From Streptomyces sp. AM 4-1-1 (GTDB lineage: Bacteria > Actinomycetota > Actinomycetes > Streptomycetales > Streptomycetaceae): a stretch of DNA of 64,000 bases. The notes under the pieces are model-generated. The model was not told where the DNA came from. It made no database searches and was given only the letters and a program-made list of their open reading frames with translations. Below are positions 15,998 to 23,976 of the stretch, in pieces. The DNA is taken from the NCBI RefSeq assembly GCF_029167625.1, contig NZ_CP119145.1, positions 4,278,001 through 4,342,000 on the forward strand, written 5' to 3'. The first letter of the stretch is position 1. The number at the start of each line of letters is the position of its first letter. The position numbers and the translations under genes were made by a program.

Positions 15998-16315
15998 ATG
16001 ACAGTTAGTGCCAATCAGCTTCTCGAGGACGAGCTGAAGGAGATCCTTGTCGAAGATCTCCTGGTGGACGTGCCCGCCGAGGAGATCGGTGCTGAGGACG
16101 GCCTCCAGGATGTGCTCGGCCTCGACTCGCTCGGGTTCGTCGAGCTGCGCGCGCAGTGCGAGCAGCGCTACGGCGTGAAGATCGGTGACGCCGACTTCAC
16201 CCCGGTCCACTTCCGCTCGGTGCGGACCGTGGCCGGACTCGTCCGCTCCCTGCGCGGTGACGGCGGCGACATGGTGGCGTCCTCGGCGCAGCGGCAGGAA
16301 GGACAGCTGCGTTGA
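15998..16315 (+). CDS. acyl carrier protein
   Basis: A 105-residue discrete carrier protein with the phosphopantetheine serine in VLGLDSLGFVEL (about residue 43). The acidic helix II and VHFRSVRTVAGLV helix III are typical of type II acyl carriers. ATG 15998 has GGAG six bases upstream (an ATG two codons earlier is possible). It overlaps the NRPS start (TTGA), so the two are translationally coupled. Because the NRPS ends in a dead carrier remnant, this free protein is the best candidate to hold malonyl units for the separate ketosynthase at 22053, or to deliver a starter to the NRPS condensation domain. Confidence 0.9.
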   Translation: MTVSANQLLEDELKEILVEDLLVDVPAEEIGAEDGLQDVLGLDSLGFVELRAQCEQRYGVKIGDADFTPVHFRSVRTVAGLVRSLRGDGGDMVASSAQRQEGQLR

Positions 16316-19300
16316 CCGTCGAATCGACGACGCCCGCGCTGCCCGGCCACCTTGAGGTGTGGCTCGCGTGTCAGCGCGAACCGGAGTCCGACCGCTACAA
16401 CGTCAGCGTCGTCCTGGAGTTCGTCCCCGGTGTCGACGAACGCGCCCTGCGGGGAGCGGTGGACGACGTGTTACGGGCCCACCCGGCGTTACGCTCCCAA
16501 TTCCTCGTCCAGGACGGCGAGCTGAACCGGCTGGTCGTCGCCGATCCGCCGCCCGCCTTCGTCACGGAGCGCGTGAGCGGCGCCTACGACCGTGAACGGG
16601 CGCTGCGCCTGGCCTCGGTCGCCGGGCGCGCGCCGTTCGACCTCACCGTGCCACCGCTGGTCCGGGGGGCGCTGTTCGTCGGTGACGGCGGAGCGCTGCT
16701 CGCCGTCACCATGCACCACATCGTCTCCGACGGCTGGTCCAGCCGCATATTCGCCGACGATCTCGTCGCGGCCTACCGGGCCCGTACCCTGGGCGGCCCC
16801 GGTATACCCGACCGTGGGGCACCGGCTGTGCCGGTCGTCACGGCCGAGCAGCGGGCGGAGGGCGAGGAGCACTGGATCTCGGTCCTGCGCGACGCCCCCT
16901 CGCCGCTGGTCCCGGTGCCCGACCTGGTCCCCGACGACGGTCTGCCCGGCCCGTCGGCCTCCGTCGAACTCACCCTGTCCGCCGAGGCGACGGACGCCGT
17001 CCGGGCCCTGGCCCGGCGCGAGCGCAGCTCACCGGCCGTCGTCCTGCTGAGCGCCTGGTCGATCCTGCTGCACGCGTGGAGCGGCCGTGACGAAGGCACC
17101 TTCGGCATGGTCTTCGCCGGCCGTGACGACGACACCGAAGAGCTGATCGACCTGCGCAGCCGGACCCTTCCGCTGCGGGACGCGCTCGACCCCGACCGGC
17201 CCTTCGCCGACGTCATGGACGGGCTGCGCGACCAGGTCCTCGACTCCCTCATGCACGCGGACATCTCCGCCCACCGCCTCCAGGAGATCCGCCGCACCCA
17301 CGCCGAGGGGACGGCCGTCGAACGGACCGTCTTCATGCACACCCCGACGTACGAGGACCGGTGGACGGTCGGTGACACGGCGGTGAACCGCCTGGAACAC
17401 CCGGACGAGACCACCAAGTACGAATTCGCGATCAATGTGGTCGAGGGCGCCGACTGGACGCAGCTGAGGGTCTACTACGACTCCGCGCGCTACCGCGCCG
17501 CCACCGCCGAACTGTTCGCCGAGGAACTGCGGGAGCTGGTCGCCCGGGCGGCCGCCGAGCCGATGCTGACCTGCGGTGAACTGCTCGCCGTCTGCGACCC
17601 GCGACTCCTGGAGCGTACGGAGCACTCCGCCTCGCCCGAGGAGCCCTCCGCGCTCGTGCCCGATCTCGTGCTGGAACACGCGGCCGCCCGCCCCGACGCG
17701 GTCGCCGTCCGGCACGGCGACCGTACCGTCACCTACGGCGAACTGGTGGGCAGGGCGGGCGCGGTGGCCAACTGGCTGCGCGGACAGGGCGTACGGACCG
17801 GCGACACCGTCGCGATCCTCACGTCACCCGGCGCCGACACCCCCGTCCTCTGGCTCGCCACCGTCCTGGCGGGCGCGGCCTACCTCCCGCTCGACCCCGC
17901 CTACCCCGAGGCCCAGCTCCAGCTCATCGCGGACGACGCGCGGCCGGTGATGCTCATCACCGACCCGGACAGCGGACGCGACGTCGAACTGCGCACCGGT
18001 ACGGCGATATCCGTGCCGGACCTGCTCGCGAGCGCGGCCGACGAGCCGGCCGAACCGCCGAGGGTCGACCGCGACGGCTCCTCGACCTTCTGCGTGCTCT
18101 ACACCTCCGGCACCACCGGCAGGCCCAAGGGTGTCGTGCTGCCGCACCGCGGTCTGGCACGGCTCATGGGGCGGCCCGACTTCATCCCGCTCGACGCGTC
18201 GGACGTCGTCGCCCAGCTGTGCCCGCTCAACTTCGACGGGGCCTCGTACGAGATCTGGGGAGCGCTCGCCCACGGCGGCGAACTGGTCGTCCTGGACAAG
18301 CACGTGGTGCTCAGCCCACGTGACCTGCGTGACATCGTGCGCGCCAGGGGCATCACGACCCTGCTCGTCACCACCCCGCTGCTGAACCGCGTCATCGAGG
18401 ACGCGCCGGATCTCCTCCAGTCCTTGCGGCGGGTGTACTTCGGCGGCGAGCTGATCTCCGTACCGCACATGCGCCGCGCGTTGCGCTGGTGCCGTCCGGG
18501 CGTCCTGCTGCACAGCTACGGGCCGACGGAGAACTCGTTCACCTCGACCTGGCACCCCGTCACCGAGGTCGCGGAGAACGCCCGGACCCTGTCGATCGGC
18601 AAGCCGGTGCCCGGCACGTTCGTACGCGTCGTCATGGAGGGAACCGACCACCTCGTACCGCGTGGTGTGGCCGGCGAACTGCTGCTCGGCGGCGTCGGGA
18701 TCGCCGACGGGTACCTCGGCGCGCCCGAACAGACCGCCGCGCGCTTCGTGCCCGACCCGCTCGCCCCCGCCGACAGCCCCGCCACGCTGTACCGCACCGG
18801 GGACCGGGTGCGCTGGACCCCCGACGGGCTGCTGGAGTTCATCGGCCGCAACGACAACCAGGTCAAGATCCGCAGCCAGCGGGTCGAACTGGGCGAGGTC
18901 GAGGCGGTGCTCGACGCGCACCACGCCATCGAGTCGGTCTTCGTGACGACCCGGCGCAACCAGCGGGACGAGAAGGAGATCGTCGCCTACGCGGTCACCA
19001 CCGGGCCGACGACCCCCGCCGAGCTGAGGCGGTTCGCCACGGAGCGGCTGCCCACCTTCGCGGTGCCGCGCCACATCGTCCTCATGTCCGAGCTGCCGCT
19101 GACGCCGACGGGCAAGATCGACCGCCGCGAACTCCCGGCCGTGACCGACGCGTCGGTGCCTGAGGTGCCTGGTGCGCCTGGTGCGCCTGAGGTGCCCGAG
19201 GTGTCCGGGGCGCCTGGGGCGTCGGAGGTGTCCAGGGTGTCCGGGGCGGCGTCCGAGGTGTCCGGGACGCCGACGGCCCCCATGACCCCGGCGACCGCAC

Positions 19301-20961
19301 CCGAGCCCGTGGCCCCGGCCCCGATGGCACGTCCCGCGCGGGCCACCACGGTCGAGTCGGTACGCGGTGCCTGGCAGGCCGTCCTGGAACACGACTCCTT
19401 CGGGTTCGACCAGAACTTCTTCGACGCGGGCGGTCACTCGCTGCTCCTCGTCCGGCTCCAGGAGGAGCTGCGGGTCGCCACGGGCGTCGCCCCCTCGATC
19501 ATCGACCTGATGCGGAACGTCACCGTCGAGGCCCAGTCCGCCCTCGTCGCGGCGGCGCCGGGCGCGCCGGCGGACACCCCGCCCGCGGCGCCCGCCCCGG
19601 CCCCCGCACCCCCGCCACCCGGGCCCGTGAGCGCGGCCCCGGCGGCGGAGGCGGTCCCCGCCACGAGCACCCCGCGTCCCGCGCCGGTCGCCGCCGCCCC
19701 GGAACCCCGGCCGGCCGACGACCGCAGGCACCAGATCCTCGCGGTCTCCGCCACCACGGCCGAGGCGCTGGGCGCGGCGCGCCACCGACTCGCCCGTCAC
19801 CTGGACGCGTCCACCACCCCGCGGCTCGACGACGTGGCCCGCACTCTCGACGTGGGCCGCGTGCCCTTCGACCACCGGTTCGCCGTGGTCGCGGGCAACC
19901 TCGTCGAAGCCGCGCGGGCACTCGACCCGGAGCAGCCGGGCACCGGGGCACCGGCCTTCGCCGGGCAGGTGTCCGCAGGACCGCGGCCGGCCGTCGTGTT
20001 CGCCTTCGCGGACTGCTCCGGGCCGTCCGCCGCCTCGGCCACGGGCGCCCTGGCCCACCGGTTGTTCCCGGCCGTACGCGACCGGATCGACCGCGCGGCC
20101 GCGCTGCTCGGCACCACCCTCCCCGATTCCGCCTCCGGGACGGGAGCGCCGTGGGCGGGACTGCCCGCCAGGACCGTCGCGAGCTTCGTCTACGCGCTAC
20201 AGGTGGGCATCGCCGAACAGTTCGCGCTGTGGGGCGTGACACCGGCGGCGGTCTACGGCACGGGTTCCGGGCGGTCGGCGGCCGCGACCGTCTGTGGTGC
20301 GCTGGCCTTCGACGACGGGGTACGCCACCTCGCGACGGACCCGGCCGGGGCTCCCGAACTGCCGTTGCGCAGGCCCGAACTGCCCTGGATCACCGGCCTC
20401 GGCGTCGTGCTGCCGGACGGCCCCGGACCGTCGACGCGTCATCTGACGGCCCCGGGGGAGCCCGCGGAGCTGCTGAAGCTGGCGTCCGAGGACACCACCG
20501 CGGTGGTCGTGGCCGACATCGGCACGGCCCCCGGACCGGTCTCCACCACGGACACCGCCCCGGGCACCTCGGTCGTTCCCACCCTCGCGCCGGACGTCGA
20601 CGACGACCAGGCCCTGCTGATGGCCGTCGCCGGGATGTGGTGCCAGGGGGTCGAGGCCGATCTGACCCCGGCCGGCCGGGGCAGGCGTATCAGGCTGCCC
20701 GGCCATCCGCTCTCCTGGGCCCAGGACAGCGTCCGGCAGTCGGACGTGCCGACGCGCCGGCGGCTGGCGGCGGCCTGGCGGGCGGTCCTGGGGACCGAAC
20801 CCGACGAGAACAGTGACCTCTTCGACGCGGACGACGAACGGCTGAAGCTGCTCCGGCTCCGTCAGCGCATCGGTCTCTTCGCCGGTACCACCCCGTCCGC
20901 CGCCGAGCTGGCCGAGGCGCGCACCTTCGGGCGCATGGCCGAACTGCTCGACCGGGCCTGA
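16312..20961 (+). CDS. NRPS C-A-T with C-terminal degenerate PKS acyltransferase and carrier remnants
   Basis: The protein has 1549 residues. Order: condensation domain (1-430; HHIVSDG at 135-141, intact), adenylation domain (about 440-945; LYTSGTTGRPKG, YRTGDRVRW, C-terminal TPTGKIDRREL), a Val/Glu/Ala/Pro repeat linker, and a carrier domain with Ser1043 in AGGHSLLLVR. After a second Ala/Pro linker the sequence matches a ketosynthase-acyltransferase linker and acyltransferase, but no ketosynthase precedes it. The acyltransferase motif GHSxGE reads GTGSGR (from 1316), and the small subdomain carrying the second catalytic His is missing. The final carrier has Arg1510 where the serine should be (FDADDERLKLLRL). 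The adenylation code, read by eye, is about D-G-Y-L-Y-G-S-F-T-K and matches no standard amino acid; beta-methyltryptophan is suggested by context. Codons 54 and 60 are TTA. It begins at TTG inside the stop of the carrier gene. Confidence 0.9.
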   Translation: MTVESTTPALPGHLEVWLACQREPESDRYNVSVVLEFVPGVDERALRGAVDDVLRAHPALRSQFLVQDGELNRLVVADPPPAFVTERVSGAYDRERALRLASVAGRAPFDLTVPPLVRGALFVGDGGALLAVTMHHIVSDGWSSRIFADDLVAAYRARTLGGPGIPDRGAPAVPVVTAEQRAEGEEHWISVLRDAPSPLVPVPDLVPDDGLPGPSASVELTLSAEATDAVRALARRERSSPAVVLLSAWSILLHAWSGRDEGTFGMVFAGRDDDTEELIDLRSRTLPLRDALDPDRPFADVMDGLRDQVLDSLMHADISAHRLQEIRRTHAEGTAVERTVFMHTPTYEDRWTVGDTAVNRLEHPDETTKYEFAINVVEGADWTQLRVYYDSARYRAATAELFAEELRELVARAAAEPMLTCGELLAVCDPRLLERTEHSASPEEPSALVPDLVLEHAAARPDAVAVRHGDRTVTYGELVGRAGAVANWLRGQGVRTGDTVAILTSPGADTPVLWLATVLAGAAYLPLDPAYPEAQLQLIADDARPVMLITDPDSGRDVELRTGTAISVPDLLASAADEPAEPPRVDRDGSSTFCVLYTSGTTGRPKGVVLPHRGLARLMGRPDFIPLDASDVVAQLCPLNFDGASYEIWGALAHGGELVVLDKHVVLSPRDLRDIVRARGITTLLVTTPLLNRVIEDAPDLLQSLRRVYFGGELISVPHMRRALRWCRPGVLLHSYGPTENSFTSTWHPVTEVAENARTLSIGKPVPGTFVRVVMEGTDHLVPRGVAGELLLGGVGIADGYLGAPEQTAARFVPDPLAPADSPATLYRTGDRVRWTPDGLLEFIGRNDNQVKIRSQRVELGEVEAVLDAHHAIESVFVTTRRNQRDEKEIVAYAVTTGPTTPAELRRFATERLPTFAVPRHIVLMSELPLTPTGKIDRRELPAVTDASVPEVPGAPGAPEVPEVSGAPGASEVSRVSGAASEVSGTPTAPMTPATAPEPVAPAPMARPARATTVESVRGAWQAVLEHDSFGFDQNFFDAGGHSLLLVRLQEELRVATGVAPSIIDLMRNVTVEAQSALVAAAPGAPADTPPAAPAPAPAPPPPGPVSAAPAAEAVPATSTPRPAPVAAAPEPRPADDRRHQILAVSATTAEALGAARHRLARHLDASTTPRLDDVARTLDVGRVPFDHRFAVVAGNLVEAARALDPEQPGTGAPAFAGQVSAGPRPAVVFAFADCSGPSAASATGALAHRLFPAVRDRIDRAAALLGTTLPDSASGTGAPWAGLPARTVASFVYALQVGIAEQFALWGVTPAAVYGTGSGRSAAATVCGALAFDDGVRHLATDPAGAPELPLRRPELPWITGLGVVLPDGPGPSTRHLTAPGEPAELLKLASEDTTAVVVADIGTAPGPVSTTDTAPGTSVVPTLAPDVDDDQALLMAVAGMWCQGVEADLTPAGRGRRIRLPGHPLSWAQDSVRQSDVPTRRRLAAAWRAVLGTEPDENSDLFDADDERLKLLRLRQRIGLFAGTTPSAAELAEARTFGRMAELLDRA

Positions 20962-21015
20962 CGGACGTCATGGCGTCGAGCGAACCACCCACCTTGAGGA
21001 ATGAGGAGAATCCGA

Positions 21016-22023
21016 ATGCCGGATGTACGCGGGGAAGCCGCCATCCTTGTCGAACCCGGGCGGCTGGAGGTGGAAGAGGTCACGTTCCGCGATCTGGCCG
21101 AGGGGGAAGTGCTCGTCCGCAACACCGTGGGAGCCATCTGCGGCAGCGATGTGCACCGGGTCCGGGCCGAGTCGCCCTTCTTCAAGGACATGCAGGACCA
21201 CCCGTACCCCTGCCCGCCCGGCTACCCGGGTCATGAGGGCCTCGGCGAGGTCGTCGAGAGCCGGTCGCCCCTGTTCACCCCGGGCGAGACGGTGCTGACG
21301 GTGCCGAACCACGCGTACATGGCGTCGTTCGCCCGCTACCAGACGATCGCCGACCGCTTCCTGCTGCACGTGCCCACCGGATCGCCGACGCAGTACCTCA
21401 TGGCGCAGCAGCTCGGCACCGTGATCCACGCTCTCAAGAGGTTCTGGTCCGGGCCCGCCGAGGGCAGGACCGCCGCGGTGGTCGGCGTGGGGTCGGCCGG
21501 TCTGCTGTTCGTCCAGATGCTCAGGCACCTCGGCTTCGACCAGGTCGTCGCCGTCGATCTGGAGCCCGGCAGGCTGGAGTTGGCGCGCGCGCTCGGTTGC
21601 TCCGCGACGGCTCTCGTCCCGGCGCAGCGGCCCGACGAGGTCGTGAAGGAGCTGACCGGTGGCAACGGCGCCGACCTGGTCGTCGAGGCCGCCGGCACGG
21701 ACTCGGCGCGCGCGCACGCGCTGTCGATGGTCGGGACGCACGGGAAGCTGGGCTTCTACGGCATGCCCGAGGCGTACGAACTCTCCATCCCCTACGTGCA
21801 GTTGTTCGGCAAGCAGGCCCAGCTGATCACGGCCGTGGGCGGTGCGCAGCTGGAGCCGGGACTCACGTCGTTCCGCAGCGCGCTCCAGCTGATCACGGAC
21901 GGGACGCTCGCGGTGAAGGACCAGATCACCCACACCTTCGACATCAAGCAGATCGCCGCCGCGGTCGAGCTCGCTCACACCCGGGGTGAAGGTGTGGTCA
22001 AGGTCGGCATCACCTTCGACTGA
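21016..22023 (+). CDS. zinc-type medium-chain alcohol dehydrogenase
   Basis: A 335-residue MDR-superfamily dehydrogenase with the catalytic zinc-site cysteine in GAICGSDVHR, a GYPGHEGLGEV segment (the His-Glu pair) and the NAD(P) fold VVGVGSAGLLFVQML. The structural-zinc four-cysteine loop is not evident, so it may bind only the catalytic zinc. ATG 21016 has GAGGAG seven bases upstream; ATG 21001 (MRRIRMPDV) is also possible. It lies 54 bases after the NRPS and 29 before the separate ketosynthase, so it probably acts on the growing or released chain, for example reducing a ketone or thioester-derived aldehyde. Direction of the reaction is not known. Confidence 0.85.
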   Translation: MPDVRGEAAILVEPGRLEVEEVTFRDLAEGEVLVRNTVGAICGSDVHRVRAESPFFKDMQDHPYPCPPGYPGHEGLGEVVESRSPLFTPGETVLTVPNHAYMASFARYQTIADRFLLHVPTGSPTQYLMAQQLGTVIHALKRFWSGPAEGRTAAVVGVGSAGLLFVQMLRHLGFDQVVAVDLEPGRLELARALGCSATALVPAQRPDEVVKELTGGNGADLVVEAAGTDSARAHALSMVGTHGKLGFYGMPEAYELSIPYVQLFGKQAQLITAVGGAQLEPGLTSFRSALQLITDGTLAVKDQITHTFDIKQIAAAVELAHTRGEGVVKVGITFD

Positions 22024-22052
22024 GGACCGCGACCGGGAGAGAGGGCTGCAAC

Positions 22053-23321
22053 ATGTACACGGATGTGCCGACCCATTCGGTCGCCGTCATCGGAATGGGC
22101 GGCAGGTTCGCCAAGGCGCCGGACGTCCCGGCGTTCTGGGCGAACCTGGTCGCCGGCCGGGACTGCTTCCAGCGGGACGAGGTTCCCGTGGTCGAGGATC
22201 TGGGCGACGACACCTCACGGGTCTCCTCCTGGGGAATCGCCCCGCACCGGGACACGTACGACGCCGGGCTCATCGGCGTGGCGGGCTTGGACCCGCAGCA
22301 CGGAATCCTCCAGGAGTCCATGTGGCAGGCCGTCGAGGACTCCGGCACCAGGATCTCCGCGATAGGGGACCGCACCGCGGTGTACGCCGGGTGCGCGCGG
22401 ACCAAGCACATACCCCGGGCCGCCTTCGGCGATGTCGTGGGCGTCGACCCGACCTTCTCGGGCCCCTACTTCTCCTATCTGCGGGACCTCTGGGGCGAGA
22501 GCGTCATGGTCGACTCGGCGTGCGCGACCGCGACGGTGAACGTGCACCTGGCGTGCCAGAGCCTGCGGCTGCACGCCTGCGACTACGCCATCGCCGGGGC
22601 GGTCGCGATCATGGAGGAGAACGACGGCACCTACCTCCGTACACCCCGCAGCATCTACTCGACCGAGGGCATCATGCGCCCGTTCGACCGGCGCAACAAC
22701 GGGGTGGTGCCCGGCGACGGCTCCGGCGCCGTGCTCCTGCGCCGGCTGGAGGACGCCGTCCGGGACGGCGACCCGATCCACGCCGTGATCCGCGGCAGCG
22801 CGGTCAACAACGACGGCCACGGGAAGCCGGGGTTCGTCGTCCCCGGCGTCGAGGGCAAGGTCAGGGTCGTGCGGAAGGCACTGGCGCTGGCCGGTCTGGA
22901 CGGCGCGGACATCGACTACGTCGAGACGCACGGCGTCGGTATCCCGATGAACGACCAGATCGAGGCGACGGCCCTGATCGAGGCACTGGGCACCGAGGGG
23001 CCGCCGGTGGCCCTCGGTTCCGTCAAGGCGTCCGTCGGCCACTGCGACACCGCCGCGGGCATGGCGGCCCTGATCAAGACGTCCCTCGCGATCCGTGAGG
23101 GATTCCTGCCGGCCACTCCGAACACGAGTGATCCCATCGAGGAGATCACCCGCCATGGCGACCGGTTCGGCATCGTGCCCGAGGGCCGTCCATGGACATC
23201 GAACGGCCGGCCGCGCACGGCGGGCCTGATGTCGGCCGCCGTCGGGGGAACGAACGCGTTCCTCGTCATCGAGGAGCCTCCGGCGCCACCGGGCGCCGGG
23301 GCCGCACTTCCTCGTCCGTAA
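22053..23321 (+). CDS. stand-alone type I-like PKS ketosynthase
   Basis: A single ketosynthase domain of 422 residues. Unlike the FabF-type enzyme at 5710, its sequence is that of a modular PKS ketosynthase: SVAVIGMGGRFAKAPDVPAFW at the start, VDSACATATVNVHLAC with Cys157 as nucleophile (canonical DTACSSS altered), ETHGVGIPMNDQIE, and VKASVGHCDTAAGM, so the Cys-His-His triad is intact. No acyltransferase, linker or carrier is attached. The NRPS upstream has the opposite defect: a ketosynthase-acyltransferase linker without a ketosynthase. The two therefore look like parts of one split module, with this enzyme extending the peptidyl chain by malonyl units carried on the free carrier protein. 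It is co-directional with and close to its neighbours. Confidence 0.88.
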   Translation: MYTDVPTHSVAVIGMGGRFAKAPDVPAFWANLVAGRDCFQRDEVPVVEDLGDDTSRVSSWGIAPHRDTYDAGLIGVAGLDPQHGILQESMWQAVEDSGTRISAIGDRTAVYAGCARTKHIPRAAFGDVVGVDPTFSGPYFSYLRDLWGESVMVDSACATATVNVHLACQSLRLHACDYAIAGAVAIMEENDGTYLRTPRSIYSTEGIMRPFDRRNNGVVPGDGSGAVLLRRLEDAVRDGDPIHAVIRGSAVNNDGHGKPGFVVPGVEGKVRVVRKALALAGLDGADIDYVETHGVGIPMNDQIEATALIEALGTEGPPVALGSVKASVGHCDTAAGMAALIKTSLAIREGFLPATPNTSDPIEEITRHGDRFGIVPEGRPWTSNGRPRTAGLMSAAVGGTNAFLVIEEPPAPPGAGAALPRP

Positions 23322-23358
23322 CAGAGAAACAATCCGAACCCACTCAGGGAGCTTCTTC

Positions 23359-23793
23359 ATGTCAGCGAAGATCGACGCCGACCTGTACATCGAGGTCAAG
23401 AACTTCTACGCCCGTCAGATGCGCGTGCTGGACGACCTGGACATCGAGCAGTTCATCCGCACGTTCACCGAGAACGGCTCGGTCGCCCACCCCCACCGCG
23501 GTGAGAAGACGGTGGGTCACGACAACATGCGCATCAAGATGAACTCCATGCTCCCGGGGTACAACGGGCTGGTCACCCGCCACTGGTTCGACCACTTCCT
23601 GCTTGAGGAGTACGAGGTCGACGCGCTGCGGGTCACGTACTACTCGCTGGTGACCCAGTCCAACGCCGACTACCAGGTCACCTTCTACTCCTCCTCCAGC
23701 GTCGAGGACATCATGATCCGCCAGGACGGCGAACTGCGCATCCGTGACCGGGTCATCTACCGCGACCACCCCGAGAAGGGCCGCGTCATCTGA
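23359..23793 (+). CDS. NTF2/SnoaL-like protein (nuclear transport factor 2 family)
   Basis: A 144-residue cone-shaped alpha+beta barrel protein. The N-terminal helices (YIEVKNFYARQMRVLDDLDIEQFIRTFTENGSV), the loop with AHPHRGEKTVG, and the strands ending IRDRVIYRDHPEKG fit the SnoaL/NTF2 fold also used by ring-hydroxylating dioxygenase small subunits. Such proteins in polyketide clusters catalyse aldol cyclisations, dehydrations or isomerisations. It is the last gene of the ketosynthase operon, before a strong hairpin, so a role in closing the cyclic ketone is plausible but unproven. No cofactor motif is seen. Confidence 0.8.
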   Translation: MSAKIDADLYIEVKNFYARQMRVLDDLDIEQFIRTFTENGSVAHPHRGEKTVGHDNMRIKMNSMLPGYNGLVTRHWFDHFLLEEYEVDALRVTYYSLVTQSNADYQVTFYSSSSVEDIMIRQDGELRIRDRVIYRDHPEKGRVI

Positions 23794-23861
23794 CACCGGC
23801 CGGGCCGGCTCGTCCGGCTCGGCGCGTCATGCACGGGACCGGGCCGGAAGGCCGGTCCAGC

Positions 23862-23906
23862 GGTGCCGACGGCCCGTCCGCTCGGGACGGGTGGGCCGTC
23901 GGCACC
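23862..23906 (+). terminator. strong hairpin terminator after the NTF2-like gene
   Basis: A perfect 14-base stem, GGTGCCGACGGCCC (23862-23875) with its complement at 23893-23906, encloses a loop with a small inner GTCC/GGAC stem. A weaker hairpin lies just upstream (about 23836-23858). It sits 70 bases before the next ribosome binding site, so it may be a terminator or an attenuator for the interrupted adenylation gene. Confidence 0.7.
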
Positions 23907-23976
23907 TCGTGGGTCCGGTAGACGAATCAACGTTTCGCGAGCCATCGCGGCGACAGAGAGTCACGGAGGTTGGCAG

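Noticed and set aside
17824..20058. 744-codon minus-strand frame opposite the first NRPS
   Set aside because: Low-complexity Gly/Arg translation opposite well-conserved adenylation and carrier motifs; no ribosome binding site.
20000..20961. Sequencing frameshift as the cause of the dead acyltransferase and carrier
   Set aside because: The frame is continuous, flanking linker and post-AT sequence align in the same frame, and each catalytic residue is individually substituted, which fits decay by substitution and deletion rather than a read error.
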